In this document: in pieces, positions 48,038 through 57,933 of the stretch
Layout of the letters: each line of letters opens with the position of its first letter
How positions within the stretch are numbered: the stretch's first letter is position 1
From: Selaginella moellendorffii
Taxonomy: Eukaryota; Streptophyta; Lycopodiopsida; Selaginellales; Selaginellaceae
NCBI RefSeq assembly: GCF_000143415.4
Contig: NW_003314395.1
Coordinates: 124,001-188,000, forward strand
Direction: 5' to 3'
Length of the DNA: 64,000 bases
Translations under genes and position numbers: made by a program
Notes under the pieces: model-generated
Databases searched by the model: none
Seen by the model: only the letters and a program-made list of their open reading frames with translations
Told to the model about the DNA's origin: nothing

Positions 48038-50151
48038 ATGAGCAAGACGATGGGGCAGGAGATTAACCAGTACGCCCACAGCCCCGTCCACTGGGCCGTT
48101 GCCAGGGGCGATTACGCGGCGCTCAAGCGGATTCTCAGTGGCCTTCCCCGCCTCGCCAAGCCTGGCGAGGTTCGCACGGAGATCGAGTCGATCCAGGCGG
48201 AGGTCAAGGCCGATGCCATCGCGGCGGTGATAGATCGCCGAGATGTGCCCAACCGGGAGACGCCACTGCATTTGGCGGTCAAGATGGGCGACGAGACGTC
48301 GGTGGAGATGCTCATGCAAGCCGGGGCGGATTGGAGCCTCCAGAACGCGCAGGGATGGAGCGCCCTCCAGGAGGCGGTGTGCGCGCGAGAGGAAGGCATA
48401 GCCATGATCATCACGAGGTACTATCAGCCCATGGCTTGGGCGAAGTGGCTCCGGCGGCTGCCGAGAGTGGTGGGAACAATGCGGCGGATGAGAGACTTCT
48501 ACATGGAGCTCACGTTTCACTTCGAGAGCTCGGTCATTCCTTTCATCTCCAGGATTGCTCCCAGCGACACTTACAGGATATGGAAGAAGGGTGCCAATCT
48601 CAGGGCGGACATGACACTCGCGGGCTTCGATGGTTTCAGGATCCAGAGGTCGGACCAGAGCTTTCTCTTTTTGGGCGATGGAAGCGACGACGGCAAGCTC
48701 CCTTCCGGGACCCTCTGTGTTCTCAGCCACAAAGAGAAGGAGATCATGAACGCTTTGGACGGTGCCGGAGTCCAGCCCACGGAGTCCGAGATCGCGCAAG
48801 AGGTGGCGGTTTTGTCACAAACCAATATCTACAGGCCGGGGATCGATGTCACACAGGCCGAGCTCCAGCCGCATTTGACGTGGAGGAGGCAAGAGAAAAC
48901 CGAGATGGTGGGCTCGTGGAAGGCGAAGATATACGACATGCATCATGTGACTGTCAGTGTCCGGTCGCGAAGGGTTCCAGGAGCCATGACAGACGAGGAG
49001 CTGTTCGCTTCAGAAGAGGCCGAGGGAGAGGACGACGAAGACTACACCGATCTTCTAACCGAGGAGGAGAAGCAGCAACTGGACTCGGCGCTCAAGGCCG
49101 AGAATGGCGAGTTTATCGAGAAGGGATTTGACAAGGGTGGCAAGGACAACAGCAAGCTTCGCAGGCGCTTGGAGAACGGGGGGGATGATATTATATTGGA
49201 CGGATTGCTCGACGATGATATGAGCGTAGGGGGTGCTTCGTCTGGCTCGGATATCCACAGGGAGGACAGGAAGAGCTGGTTTAGCTGGGGGAAGAAGAGC
49301 GTCAAGCATGAAAACGCAAAGAAGGTGGAGCCGGCAAGGAAGTCTCTCAGCGTAGAAGTAGAGCGGGGTGGCAGGAATAACAGCAGAAAGTCTTTCGACA
49401 GGCGACCATCGAATTATAGAGCGGAGGACACATTCGAGCTCAAGAAAGGATACATGGACAAGCCTGCCAGGAAGAGCGTAAGCAGGGAGTCGATTCACAA
49501 GCCTGGAAAGGCTGGCGCCGAAAACGAGTACCAGAAGGGATTGAGGCCGGTGCTGTGGCTCACACCGGATTTTCCTCTGAGCACTGAGGAGTTTGTGCCG
49601 CTACTGGACATTCTGTCCAACAAAGTGAAAGCGATCCGGAGGCTACGGGAGCTCTTGACAACCAAGCTACCGACTGGAACGTTTCCAGTCAAGGTAAGTT
49701 TATTTTCTTTTCTCGTTTCTCCAGTTCTTCGGTGACCAAAGTTTGTTTGTTTTTTCCTTCGTCTCAGCTGGCCATACCAGTAGTGCCCACCATCAGAGTC
49801 GTCGTGACTTTCACTCGCTTTGACGAGATCCGCGCGCCGTCGGAGGAGTTTTCCACGCCACTCTCGAGTCCTCGCCACTTCCAAGACGCCAAAGCCAAGG
49901 AGGGCGATGCTCCGCAAGCACAGGCATCATCGGCGAGTTCATGGTTTTCGTGGATGCGACCTCACAGCCAGGCAAGCTCGTCGGCGGTGTCGGACGATCA
50001 CGGGCCCGACTTGGTGGATCCGTTTCTCATCCCCAGTGACTACACCTGGGTGGACGTAAACGAGAAGAAGCGGCGAGCCAAGGACAAGAAATCGAAGAGC
50101 AAGAAGAATAAGAAGCCTCCTCCAGCGCAGGGAGAGACAACGAAGGGCTAG
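48038..50151 (+). CDS. ANKRD13-like ankyrin protein with GPCR-chaperone domain
   Basis: Two exons, 48038-49693 and 49768-50151, give 679 residues. Residues 10-130 hold ankyrin repeats (HSPVHWAVARGDYAALKRIL, ETPLHLAVKMGDETSVEMLM, GWSALQEAVCAREEGIAM). The long region after them is the GPCR_chapero_1/ANKRD13 C-terminal domain, with RRLPRVVGTMRRMRDFYMEL, VIPFISRIAPSDTYRIWKKG and WLTPDFPLSTEEFVPLLDIL. A Lys/Ser-rich tail closes the protein. Animal ANKRD13 proteins bind ubiquitinated receptors; the plant role is unknown. A second copy lacking the ankyrin part lies at 57934-59474. Confidence 0.88.
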
Positions 50152-50250
50152 TCTGCTTGCTAGCTCTCACAAGTTACAACAAACAAAGGCTTTTGGATTT
50201 ATTTTTTGTAGGCGATTTACCACACGAAATGAAATTCTTGTGTTCTTTCT

Positions 50251-50787
50251 TCACTTGTTGTATAGGGTGGAACCATACGAATTAGCAGCGATGATGATCA
50301 GGAGCGTGATATAAGTGCCCCTCAGAGGAATTTTCATCAGCTTTTTCACGTAGGAACCAACGAGGATTAGAATGCCGACGAGAAAACACGTACCCATGGT
50401 CGACCACGATGCCTTCGCGTCGTTAAAGTCGTAGACAACATAGAGGAGGCTGAAAAAGAGTGGTGTCATCATCACGGACAAGCTCACAAAGAAGATCATC
50501 CACATAGAGAGCATGAGCTTTTTGGCCTCTAGAGCTTTTCCCTGACCGTTATCAAGAAATGCTATTAGACACCATGCCAATCCAAATGCCGAGATGGTTG
50601 AAGCGAGAAGGAAGTGGAAGCAACGCCCCTTTTCCACTGGTGTGGCATTCTCTTTGATGAGGGAGATCCCTGACTGGAGGCATGTAGAAGCCACAAAAGT
50701 GAAAGGCGTAATCAGCAATTTGGCAAACTTCAATGCTTCTTTGTTGGGGGCAGCATTAGCTTCTGCAATCTTTCCCGCTTCTTCCAT
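50251..50787 (-). CDS. Multi-span membrane protein, type A, copy 1 (intact)
   Basis: 178 residues from ATG 50787; an in-frame TTG three codons upstream is not used. After a hydrophilic start (MEEAGKIAEANAAPNKEALK) there are four or five hydrophobic spans: LLITPFTFVASTCLQSG, FLLASTISAFGLAWCLIAFL, MWMIFFVSLSVMMTPLFFSL, TCFLVGILILVGSYV and YITLLIIIAAN. I do not recognise the family. Other copies of this gene lie at 53281-53881 (chimeric) and 59574-60109 (frameshifted), and a related type B occurs at 56266-56793 and 62768-63345. It is the only type A copy with an intact frame. Confidence 0.65.
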   Translation of the reverse strand: MEEAGKIAEANAAPNKEALKFAKLLITPFTFVASTCLQSGISLIKENATPVEKGRCFHFLLASTISAFGLAWCLIAFLDNGQGKALEAKKLMLSMWMIFFVSLSVMMTPLFFSLLYVVYDFNDAKASWSTMGTCFLVGILILVGSYVKKLMKIPLRGTYITLLIIIAANSYGSTLYNK

Positions 50788-51113
50788 TAAACTCAAAGTC
50801 CTTCCCCTGCAAGCTGCCGATTTTGTTGAGCGGGATGATGAGAGTGCTAATCTGGATCACATGGCCTTGATCGACCAGCAAAACACACTATATATTCTTT
50901 AGATTCCGTGGAATGCCTTGAATCGGTATTTGCCGCACGATAAGCGACTTGCCACAAATAATCATATGTATACGTTTCTTTGTTTTGTTCTTACAAGTCA
51001 AACTGATTCTGGCATTTTGCTACATGAATAGCATTAAGCGAAACAAATCTCCAAGTGTCACTTGATTTTACATGGGAATCCAATAACCTACAAACAGTTT
51101 CTTTGTGTCTTGT
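50788..51113. other. Conserved spacer of the duplicated module
   Basis: It contains the 5' flank of the membrane-protein gene and the 3' flank of kinase 1. Nearly the same sequence recurs at 53882-54217 and 60110-60455, so it belongs to the duplicated unit. No gene seen. Confidence 0.6.
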
Positions 51114-52010
51114 TTACATAATCTTGCAAATCAAGTTCCTGGTAAACAGCTCGCTGGTGTTGTTCACGATCCAGGGGTGACCAAGAACTTGCTCCACCGT
51201 CAGCCTCCGGCTCGGATAAACCTCCAACATCCCCATGATCAAATCCTTTGCCTCGCTCAACACATCACTCCAATCCAATGCAAACTCCACATTGTCCACG
51301 CTTTTCAGCAATAACTCCACATAATCAGAGTGGTATTCAGGGAACGCCACCCTTCCGCTAACGAGCTCATATAGAATGAGTCCGAGCCCCCAAACGTCCA
51401 CCGCTTGAGTGTAGTATTTCGGCCATCCGCCCTCACCAGCCCTGAGAACATCTGGCGACATATACCCAGGGGTGCCACAAAGGTGGTGCATCTCGTCTGC
51501 CCGGTCAGTCGCAACCCCAAAGTCAGACAGCTTCACCTCGTAAGGTTGCGCTGGATGCGTCAGCAAAACGTTTTCCAGCTTCATATCCCTGTGCACCACC
51601 CCAAGGTTGTGCATCTCCCTCAGCGTCTCGGCCAGGCTCTTGGTCACAAACGCCGCCTCGTCATCCGCCAGCCTCCCCACCATCTTGAGCCTGTCCCGGA
51701 GAGTGCACGAGCAGAGCTCCAAGATTAGGGATCCCCACCAGCGGCCCTTGCGCTCCTCCTCGACCATGTCGTAGATCTCTAGTGTACCATGGCAGCCATT
51801 GAGTTTGAGCATGATTTCCTTCTCTCTCTCACCCGATCTCTCGAAGCTCTTAGCCGCTAGCAACTTACCACCCATTCTAAAGCTTACAAGGTGTACAGTG
51901 CCTTGCCCTCCCTTTCCAAGCTCAAAACCCACATCATACATCTTTCTCAAGGACGAGAGCTCCTCGCTCACCACCAACTCACCACTCTCGACCGCTCTCC
52001 ACACAGTCAT
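51114..52010 (-). CDS. Ser/Thr protein kinase, PEPC-kinase-like, copy 1
   Basis: A single exon of 298 residues from ATG 52010. It is almost only a kinase domain: glycine loop GKGGQGTVH, catalytic Lys in LLAAKSF, VVHRDMKLENVLL, DFGVATDRAD, the activation-segment end LCGTPGYMSPDVL and VDVWGLGLILYELVSG. The CaMK-like pattern without autoinhibitory or EF-hand parts resembles plant PEPC kinase or short CDPK relatives; the substrate is unknown. All residues needed for catalysis are present. Two further copies at 54218-55114 and 60456-61352 differ by only a few residues. Confidence 0.88.
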   Translation of the reverse strand: MTVWRAVESGELVVSEELSSLRKMYDVGFELGKGGQGTVHLVSFRMGGKLLAAKSFERSGEREKEIMLKLNGCHGTLEIYDMVEEERKGRWWGSLILELCSCTLRDRLKMVGRLADDEAAFVTKSLAETLREMHNLGVVHRDMKLENVLLTHPAQPYEVKLSDFGVATDRADEMHHLCGTPGYMSPDVLRAGEGGWPKYYTQAVDVWGLGLILYELVSGRVAFPEYHSDYVELLLKSVDNVEFALDWSDVLSEAKDLIMGMLEVYPSRRLTVEQVLGHPWIVNNTSELFTRNLICKIM

Positions 52011-52087
52011 GGCGATTAAACAACGAGTGTTAGCGTGACCTAAAGGGAGCTGCCTTTAAGTCTTGATCAAACCAGATTGAATTATGA

Positions 52088-52619
52088 TCAAGACTTGCAG
52101 ACCTTTGCGGTGAATTCCACGACATAGAGATTGTTTCCTTTGCTTGTTTCTTTCGCTGTGCCCGTGGCTCCTTCAAATCTTCTGGTGCCACCAACGATGG
52201 CGAAGAGAGCTTGAGATCCAGCGGTCGAGCTCCCGGCCTCGCCTTGAAACTCGAGGCTGCTACCATCAGCAAAGGAGCAATGCGAGGACTGGAAGCTCCC
52301 AGGCCGGTGTTTGCAAGGATTCCCATGTATGTCCCATGGATAACCTGGTATAGCCCTTGGTGGAGACCGAGAATGGGGCTGCGAATGTCTGCATTGATCC
52401 GGTCTACCAGCGTTGTCTTTGGGAAGAACGTAGAACTCGGTTTGGTTGATCCCCGTGTCCGTAAATAGGGACTGGCCTTGGAAGGTGTAGGTCTTTCACT
52501 GTTTCACAACTTCACAAGATTCAAAGCATCGATAAGAAAATGGAATCTATACCTTGGAGGACGATGCTGATGTCGCTAATGCCAATGATCAAGAAGATCC
52601 CAATTCTAGAGGAGGCCAT
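52088..52619 (-). pseudogene. Dirigent-like secreted protein, copy 1 (frameshifted)
   Basis: It aligns with the intact copy at 55194-55759 but has several single- or two-base losses. They are in the signal-peptide exon (GCCAATGATC against GCCAGGATGATT), in GAAGCTCCCAGG, in GTATGTCCCATGG and in GATCCGGTCTACC. The frame is broken at least four times, so no full protein can be made. Confidence 0.75.
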
Positions 52620-53053
52620 TGGCCCCATTGTGTAGAATGCTCTAGCCTAGAGCTCTCCATATCTTAGATAAATAGATAGATACCAGAGTACACGTGAAAT
52701 ACGTGAGCGTCGATCCATTAACACTGGGCCGAGGCTGAAGAAGGACGAGATTGTGAAACAAAACTTGGCAGGAAGAGCTCGTGCATGTCGCCGTTGGTTT
52801 CTCGACACAACAGTCAAGGATAATTTGTTCAATCTCTCAAGTATAGAACTGTGCATTTCATATTAGTCCCAGCTGCACCATACAGGGCATAGACTACAAA
52901 AATTTGAATTCCCATATAATCTATAACAAGGAAAAAAAAGGAATGAGATCCTATACTAGTTATCTACCTTTAAACCTCGCAGCTGGATCACACTTTAGTC
53001 TCCTACAAAATCCAAGAACCAGGTTCTGCTTCACTTTTTTCACGTTTAAGTTC
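52620..53053. other. Upstream flank of dirigent copy 1, repeated in the array
   Basis: The same sequence flanks the other dirigent copies (about 55760-56265 and 61996-62450), so it is part of the duplicated unit and may include the dirigent promoter. No independent gene seen. Confidence 0.55.
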
Positions 53054-53110
53054 ATGGCAGAAGGGGCAACAATTGCTAATTTTAATGAGGCTAACGGGAA
53101 AGAATCATCG
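53054..53110 (+). pseudogene. N-terminal fragment of type B membrane-protein gene
   Basis: The frame starts MAEGATIANFNEANGKES and then leaves the gene at about 53110, where the sequence switches to the inverted 3' flank of the same gene family. Compare 56266 onward, where the gene continues normally. Confidence 0.65.
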
Positions 53111-53280
53111 AAGCTGGCCCACGAGCAGCTACTAAAACCTTTAAAACCCCTCATCAAAATCTTCCAAGATTCATGCCACTATTTTTTCATGTATCTAAGA
53201 AATGGATGAGCATTAGCGACATCATCATCCTCCATTTTCTTATCTATGCGATCAATGAAGACATTGGCAGCCCCCTCTTA

Positions 53281-53881
53281 AGCTCTTTTCGCCATTGTCA
53301 GAGGCACCATAAGGTTTGAAGGAGCCACAGCACTGCGAGAGAAACGAGCAAAAAAACAAAACCAATCTCTGTAACAAAGAAATTGTAAATGATAAGTAAA
53401 ATGACAGGAGTGCCTTTCAGAGGAATCCTCATCCTTTGGAACAGCTTTTTCACGTAGGAACCAGTGAAGACTACAACGACCAAAACTAAATACGCACCCA
53501 TTATTGACCACGATGCCTTGGTTCCGATGAAATCGTAGACCACATACAGAAGGCTGAAGAGGAGCGGCAACATCATCGTAGACAAGCTTGAAAAGAAGAT
53601 CATCCAAATAGCTTTTTCACCTCAGAAGCGTTTCCTTGTTCGTTCTCACCGATCGCTATTAGACACCTTGCCAATCCAAATGCTGAGATGGTTGAAGCAA
53701 GAAGGAAGTGGAAGCAACGCCCCTTTTCCACTGGTGTGGCATTCTCTTTGATGAGGGAGATTCCTGACTGGAGGCATGTAGAAGCCACAAAAGTGAAAGG
53801 CGTAATCAGCAATTTGGCAAACTTCAATGCTTCTTTGTTGGGGGCAGCATTAGCTTCTGCAATCTTTCCCACTTCTTCCAT
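53281..53881 (-). pseudogene. Chimeric membrane-protein gene: type A 5' half joined to type B 3' half
   Basis: From ATG 53881 the product follows type A (MEEVGKIAEANAAPNKEALK) to about 53610. Downstream it follows type B (SLSTMMLPLLFSLLYVVYDF, GSYVKKLFQRMRIPLKG) in another frame. The join lacks the bases for the LMLSMW segment and ends the first frame at FG and a stop (53600-53602). The 3' end has also lost the FAAN segment. It looks like the product of unequal crossing-over between neighbouring A and B genes. Confidence 0.7.
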
Positions 53882-54217
53882 TAAACTCAAAGTCCTTTCC
53901 CTGCAAGCTGCTGATTTTGTTGAGCGGGATGATGGGAGTGCTAAGATGGATCACATGGCCTTGATCGACCAGCAAAACACACTATATATTCTTTAGATTC
54001 CGTGGAATGCCTTGAATCGGTATTTGCCGCACGATAAGCGACTTGCCACAAATAATCATATGTATACGTTTCTTTGTTTTGTTCTTACAAGTCAAACTGA
54101 ATCTGGCATTTTGCTACATGAATAGCAACGTGAAACAAATCTCTGCAAAATGGCAAGTGTCACTTGATTTTACATGGGGATCCGATAACCTACAAACTGT
54201 TTCTTTGTGTCTTGTTC
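53882..54217. other. Conserved spacer of the duplicated module, second copy
   Basis: Close match to 50788-51113. No gene seen. Confidence 0.6.
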
Positions 54218-55114
54218 TTACATAATCTTGCAAATCAAGTTCCTGGTAAACAGCTCGCTGGTGTTGTTCACGATCCAGGGGTGACCAAGCACTTGCTCCA
54301 CCGTCAGCCTCCGGCTCGGATAAACCTCCAACATCCCCATGATCAAATCCTTTGCCTCGCTCGACACATCACTCCAATCCAGTGCAAACTCCACATTGTC
54401 CACGCTTTTCAGCAATAACTCCACATAATCAGAGTGGTATTCAGGGAACGCCACCCTTCCGCTAACGAGCTCATATAGAATGAGTCCGAGCCCCCAAACG
54501 TCCACCGCTTGAGTGTAGTATTTCGGCCATCCGCCCTCACCAGCCCTGAGAACATCTGGCGACATATACCCAGGGGTGCCACAAAGGTGGTGCATCTCGT
54601 CTGCCCGGTCAGTCGCAACCCCAAAGTCAGACAGCTTCACCTCGTAAGGTTGCGCTGGATGCGTCAGCAAAACGTTTTCCAGCTTCATATCCCTGTGCAC
54701 CACCCCAAGGTTGTGCATCTCCCTCAGCGTCTCGGCCAGGCTCTTGGTCACAAACGCCGCCTCGTCATCCGCCAGCCTCCCCACCATCTTGAGCCTGTCC
54801 CGGAGAGTGCACGAGCAGAGCTCCAAGATTAGGGATCCCCACCAGCGGCCCTTGCGCTCCTCCTCGACCATGTCGTAGATCTCTAGTGTACCATGGCAGC
54901 CATTGAGTTTGAGCATGATTTCCTTCTCTCTCTCACCCGACCTCTCGAAGCTCTTAGCCGCTAGCAACTTACCACCCATTCTAAAGCTTACAAGGTGTAC
55001 AGTACCTTGCCCTCCCTTTCCAAGCTCAAAACCCACATCGTACATCTTCCTCAACGACGACAGCTCCTCGCTCACAACCAACTCACCAGTCTCGACCGCT
55101 CTCCACACAGTCAT
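54218..55114 (-). CDS. Ser/Thr protein kinase, PEPC-kinase-like, copy 2
   Basis: 298 residues from ATG 55114; an upstream in-frame TTG is ignored. It carries the same catalytic motifs as copy 1 and differs at only two positions that I saw (T for S near residue 9, and DVSSEAK for DVLSEAK). This copy sits beside the only intact dirigent gene of the array. Confidence 0.88.
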   Translation of the reverse strand: MTVWRAVETGELVVSEELSSLRKMYDVGFELGKGGQGTVHLVSFRMGGKLLAAKSFERSGEREKEIMLKLNGCHGTLEIYDMVEEERKGRWWGSLILELCSCTLRDRLKMVGRLADDEAAFVTKSLAETLREMHNLGVVHRDMKLENVLLTHPAQPYEVKLSDFGVATDRADEMHHLCGTPGYMSPDVLRAGEGGWPKYYTQAVDVWGLGLILYELVSGRVAFPEYHSDYVELLLKSVDNVEFALDWSDVSSEAKDLIMGMLEVYPSRRLTVEQVLGHPWIVNNTSELFTRNLICKIM

Positions 55115-55193
55115 GGCGAGATTAAACAACGATTATTAGCGTGACCTAAAGGGAACTGCCTTTAAGTCTTGATCAAACCAGATTGAGTTATGA

Positions 55194-55759
55194 TCAAGAC
55201 TTGCAGACCTTTGCGGTGAATTCCACGACATAGAGATTGTTTCCTTTGCTCGTTTCTTTCGCTGTGCCCGTGGCTCCTTCAAATCTTCCGGTGCCACCAA
55301 CGATGGCGAAAAGAGCTTGAGATCCAGCGGTCGAGCTCCCGGCCTCGTCTTGAAACTCGAGGCTGCTACCATCAGCAAAGGAGCAATGCGAGGACTGGAA
55401 GCTCCCCAGGCCGGTGTTTGCGAGGATTCCCATGTATGTGTCCATGCATAACCTGGTATAGCCCTTGGTGGAGACCAAGAATGGGGCTGCGAATGTCTGC
55501 ATTGATCCGGGTCTACCAGCGTTGTCTTTGGGAAGAACGTAGAACTCGTTTTGGTTGATCCCCGTGTCCGTAAACAGGGACTGGCCTTGGAAGGTGTAGG
55601 TCTTGCACTGTTTCACAAGATCCAGATGGTAGAAATTCTTAAGATCTTGACTAGCAATGCAAAGCATGGATAAGAAAATGGAGTCTATACCTTGATGGAC
55701 GATGCTGATGTCGCTAATGCCAGGATGATTAAGAAGATCCCAATTCCAGAGGAGGCCAT
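55194..55759 (-). CDS. Dirigent-like secreted beta-barrel protein, copy 2 (intact)
   Basis: Two exons, 55691-55759 and 55194-55637, give 170 residues. The first exon is a signal peptide (MASSGIGIFLIILALATSAS). The second carries KTYTFQGQSLFTDTG, FYVLPKDN, GILANTGLGSFQSSHCSFAD and the closing ALFAIVGGTGRFEGATG, which resembles the VVGGTGxFRxARG strand pair of dirigent and allene oxide cyclase-like barrels. Dirigent proteins steer radical coupling of phenolics in the cell wall; substrate and activity here are inference. The acceptor at 55637 is chosen because it keeps the frame. The gene is 79 bp upstream of the kinase 2 start in the same orientation. Confidence 0.65.
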
Positions 55760-56265
55760 TTGGCCTATTATGTAGAATTCTCTAGCCTAGAGCTCTCCAT
55801 ATCTTAGATAAATAGAAAGATACCAGAGTACACGTGAAATACGTGAGCGTCGATCCATTAACACTGGGCCGAGGCTGAAGAAGGACGAGATTGTGAAACA
55901 AAACTTGGCAGGAAGAGCTCGTGCATGTCGCCGTTGGTTTCTCGACACAACAGTTGAGGATAATTTGTTCGATCTCTCAAGTATAGAACTGTGCATTTCA
56001 TATTAGTCCCAGCTGCACCACACAGGGCATATCAAAATGTGTGGACTACAAAAATTTGAATTCCCATATAATCTCAAAAAGAAATAACAAGGAAAAAGTC
56101 TCTTCGGAGACACCAGATAAAATTGGAACGATAACAAGGAAAAAAAAAAGGAATGAGATCCTATACTAGTTATCTACCTTTAAACCTCGCATCTGGATCG
56201 TACTTTAGTCTCCTACAAACATCCAAGAACCATGGTTCTGCTTCAATTTTTTCACGTTTAAGTTC
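55760..56265. other. Upstream flank of dirigent copy 2
   Basis: Repeat of 52620-53053 with a short extra insertion (about 56070-56150). No gene seen. Confidence 0.5.
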
Positions 56266-56793
56266 ATGGCAGAAGGGGCAACGATTGCTAATTCTAATGA
56301 GGCTAACGGGAAAGAATCATTGAAGCTGGCCAAATTGCTGATTACACCTTTCACTTTTGTGGCTTCCACATGACTCCAGTCGGGAATCTCCCTTATCAGA
56401 GAGAATGCAACGCCCGCAGAGAAGGGGCGTTGCTTCCACCTCTTTATGGCTCCAACCATCTCCGTATTTGGATTGGCAGGGTGTATGATAGCAATTGTTG
56501 ATAACAAGGAAAGAAAAGCTCAGGAGCTCGACAATCTCATGTCCTTTCTTTAGGTGATCTTCTTTGCAAGCTTGTCTATGATGATGTTGCTGCTCCTCTT
56601 CAGCCTCCTGTATGTTGTCTACGACATCAGCGAAACGAAGGCATCGTGGTCAATAATGGGTGCGTATTTAGTTTTGGTCGTTGTAGTCTTTACTGGTTCC
56701 CACGTGAAAAAGCTATTCCAAAGGATGAGGATTCCTCTGAGAGGCACTCCTGTCATTTTACTTATCATCTTTGCTGCTAATACATATGGATAG
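56266..56793 (+). pseudogene. Type B membrane-protein gene with two nonsense codons
   Basis: From ATG 56266 the frame is collinear with the type B family. It starts MAEGATIANSNEANGKES, continues LLITPFTFVAST and ends with RGTPVILLIIFAANTYG and a stop at 56791. Two stops interrupt it, one where relatives have Cys (after FVAST, about 56370) and one where they have Trp (before VIFFASL, about 56554). Both look like single-base changes. This is the only copy in plus orientation with normal gene continuity into its 3' flank (to about 57070). Confidence 0.75.
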
Positions 56794-57069
56794 ATTTACA
56801 ATTTCCTTTGTTACAGAGATTGTTTTTGTTTGTTTGCTCGTTTCTCTCGCAGTGCTGTGGCTCCTTCAAACCTTATGGTGCCTCCGACAATGGCGAAAAG
56901 AGCTTAAGAGGGGGCTGCCAATGTCTTCATTGACCGCATGGATAAGAAAATGGAGGACGATGATGTCGCTAATGCTCATCCATTTCTTAGATACATAGAA
57001 AAATAGTGGCATGAATCTTGGGAGATTTTGATGAGGGGGTTTAAAGGTTTTAGTAGCTGCTCGTGGGCA

Positions 57070-57749
57070 ATGCAGCAACACCACGAGTGGGCGGGGCTCC
57101 GGTCGTGGAGGTCCCCGGCGGCGCCACCCAATGAGCGGCGCCGCTGGGGGGATGCCGGCCCTGAGATGGTGGCGACTCCCTTAGATCACGCTGGTTCTTT
57201 CTCTCCTCCCCCTCGCAGCCTCGCGGAACGGGGCGCCTTGATCCTCGCCACCCCTCGTCCACTCTCCAAAGCCCACTTGACGCACCACGCTTACAAGCTT
57301 TGGTGCAGTGGTGCTCTTCCGATTGGTGTAGCGGCCGCCATGGATTCTCCCGCAAGGCCAGAGCAGCCTCAGCTGGTAAGATTCTCCAAAGTTCTGGGGA
57401 TATCTCCCAGCGTTCATATGATCCATAACTTGGCACACATCGAGCTCAACGCCGTGGATCTTGCATGGGACACTGTGGTGCGCTTCTCGGCGTCGGGTGG
57501 CGAGCTCGATTCGCAGTTTTTCGCGGATTTTGCTCACGTTGCGGACGACGAGAGCCGGCATTTCTGCTGGTGCGAGCAGCGATTGAAGGAGCTTGGTTCC
57601 AGGTATTTAGAAACTTGTAGTTTTCTCTTCATTTTTCGTTTCTTTACCATAGTTACGGAGATGTTCCGGCGCACAATTTGCTCTGGAAGGATTGCCAGAA
57701 AACTTCTGGAAGCGTGGATGCTCGTCTCGCAGTTATGCCAATGGTCCAG
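57070..57749 (+). pseudogene. DUF455 (ferritin-like) gene, 5' part only
   Basis: Exons 57070-57602 and 57653-57749 carry the N-terminal half of a DUF455 protein: ILATPRPLSKAHLTHHAYKL, LAHIELNAVDLAWDTVVRF, HVADDESRHFCWCEQRL, then YGDVPAHNLLWKDCQKT and LAVMPMVQ. The helices with paired E/H residues look like a di-iron ferritin-like fold. The C-terminal half, which should follow VQ, is missing because the sequence runs into unrelated bases and then a dirigent fragment. The start is uncertain; 57070 is one candidate ATG. Confidence 0.7.
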
Positions 57750-57828
57750 GTGCCTATACGCTTCCACTTGAAGAGCTAAGAACTATTCTACCAAGCAACG
57801 AAAGTAGAAATAGAAGGAATGGCAAAAC

Positions 57829-57916
57829 GGGGATCAACCAAAACGAGTTCTACGTTCTTCCCAAAGACAACACTGGTAGACCCGGATCAATGCAGACATT
57901 CGCAGCCCCATTCTTG
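57829..57916 (+). pseudogene. Dirigent gene fragment, inverted, at a duplication junction
   Basis: About 88 bp read GINQNEFYVLPKDN and SMQTFAAPF, identical in type to the dirigent copies but in plus orientation. It ends directly at the ANKRD13 copy, with a two-base overlap TG at 57915-57916. Confidence 0.85.
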
Positions 57917-57933
57917 CCAATCTCAGGGCGGAC

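Noticed and set aside
48331..49131. 266-codon plus-strand frame inside the ANKRD13 gene (also repeated at 57819-58454)
   Set aside because: It is an alternative frame of the confirmed exon, with Arg-rich composition typical of GC-rich shadows.
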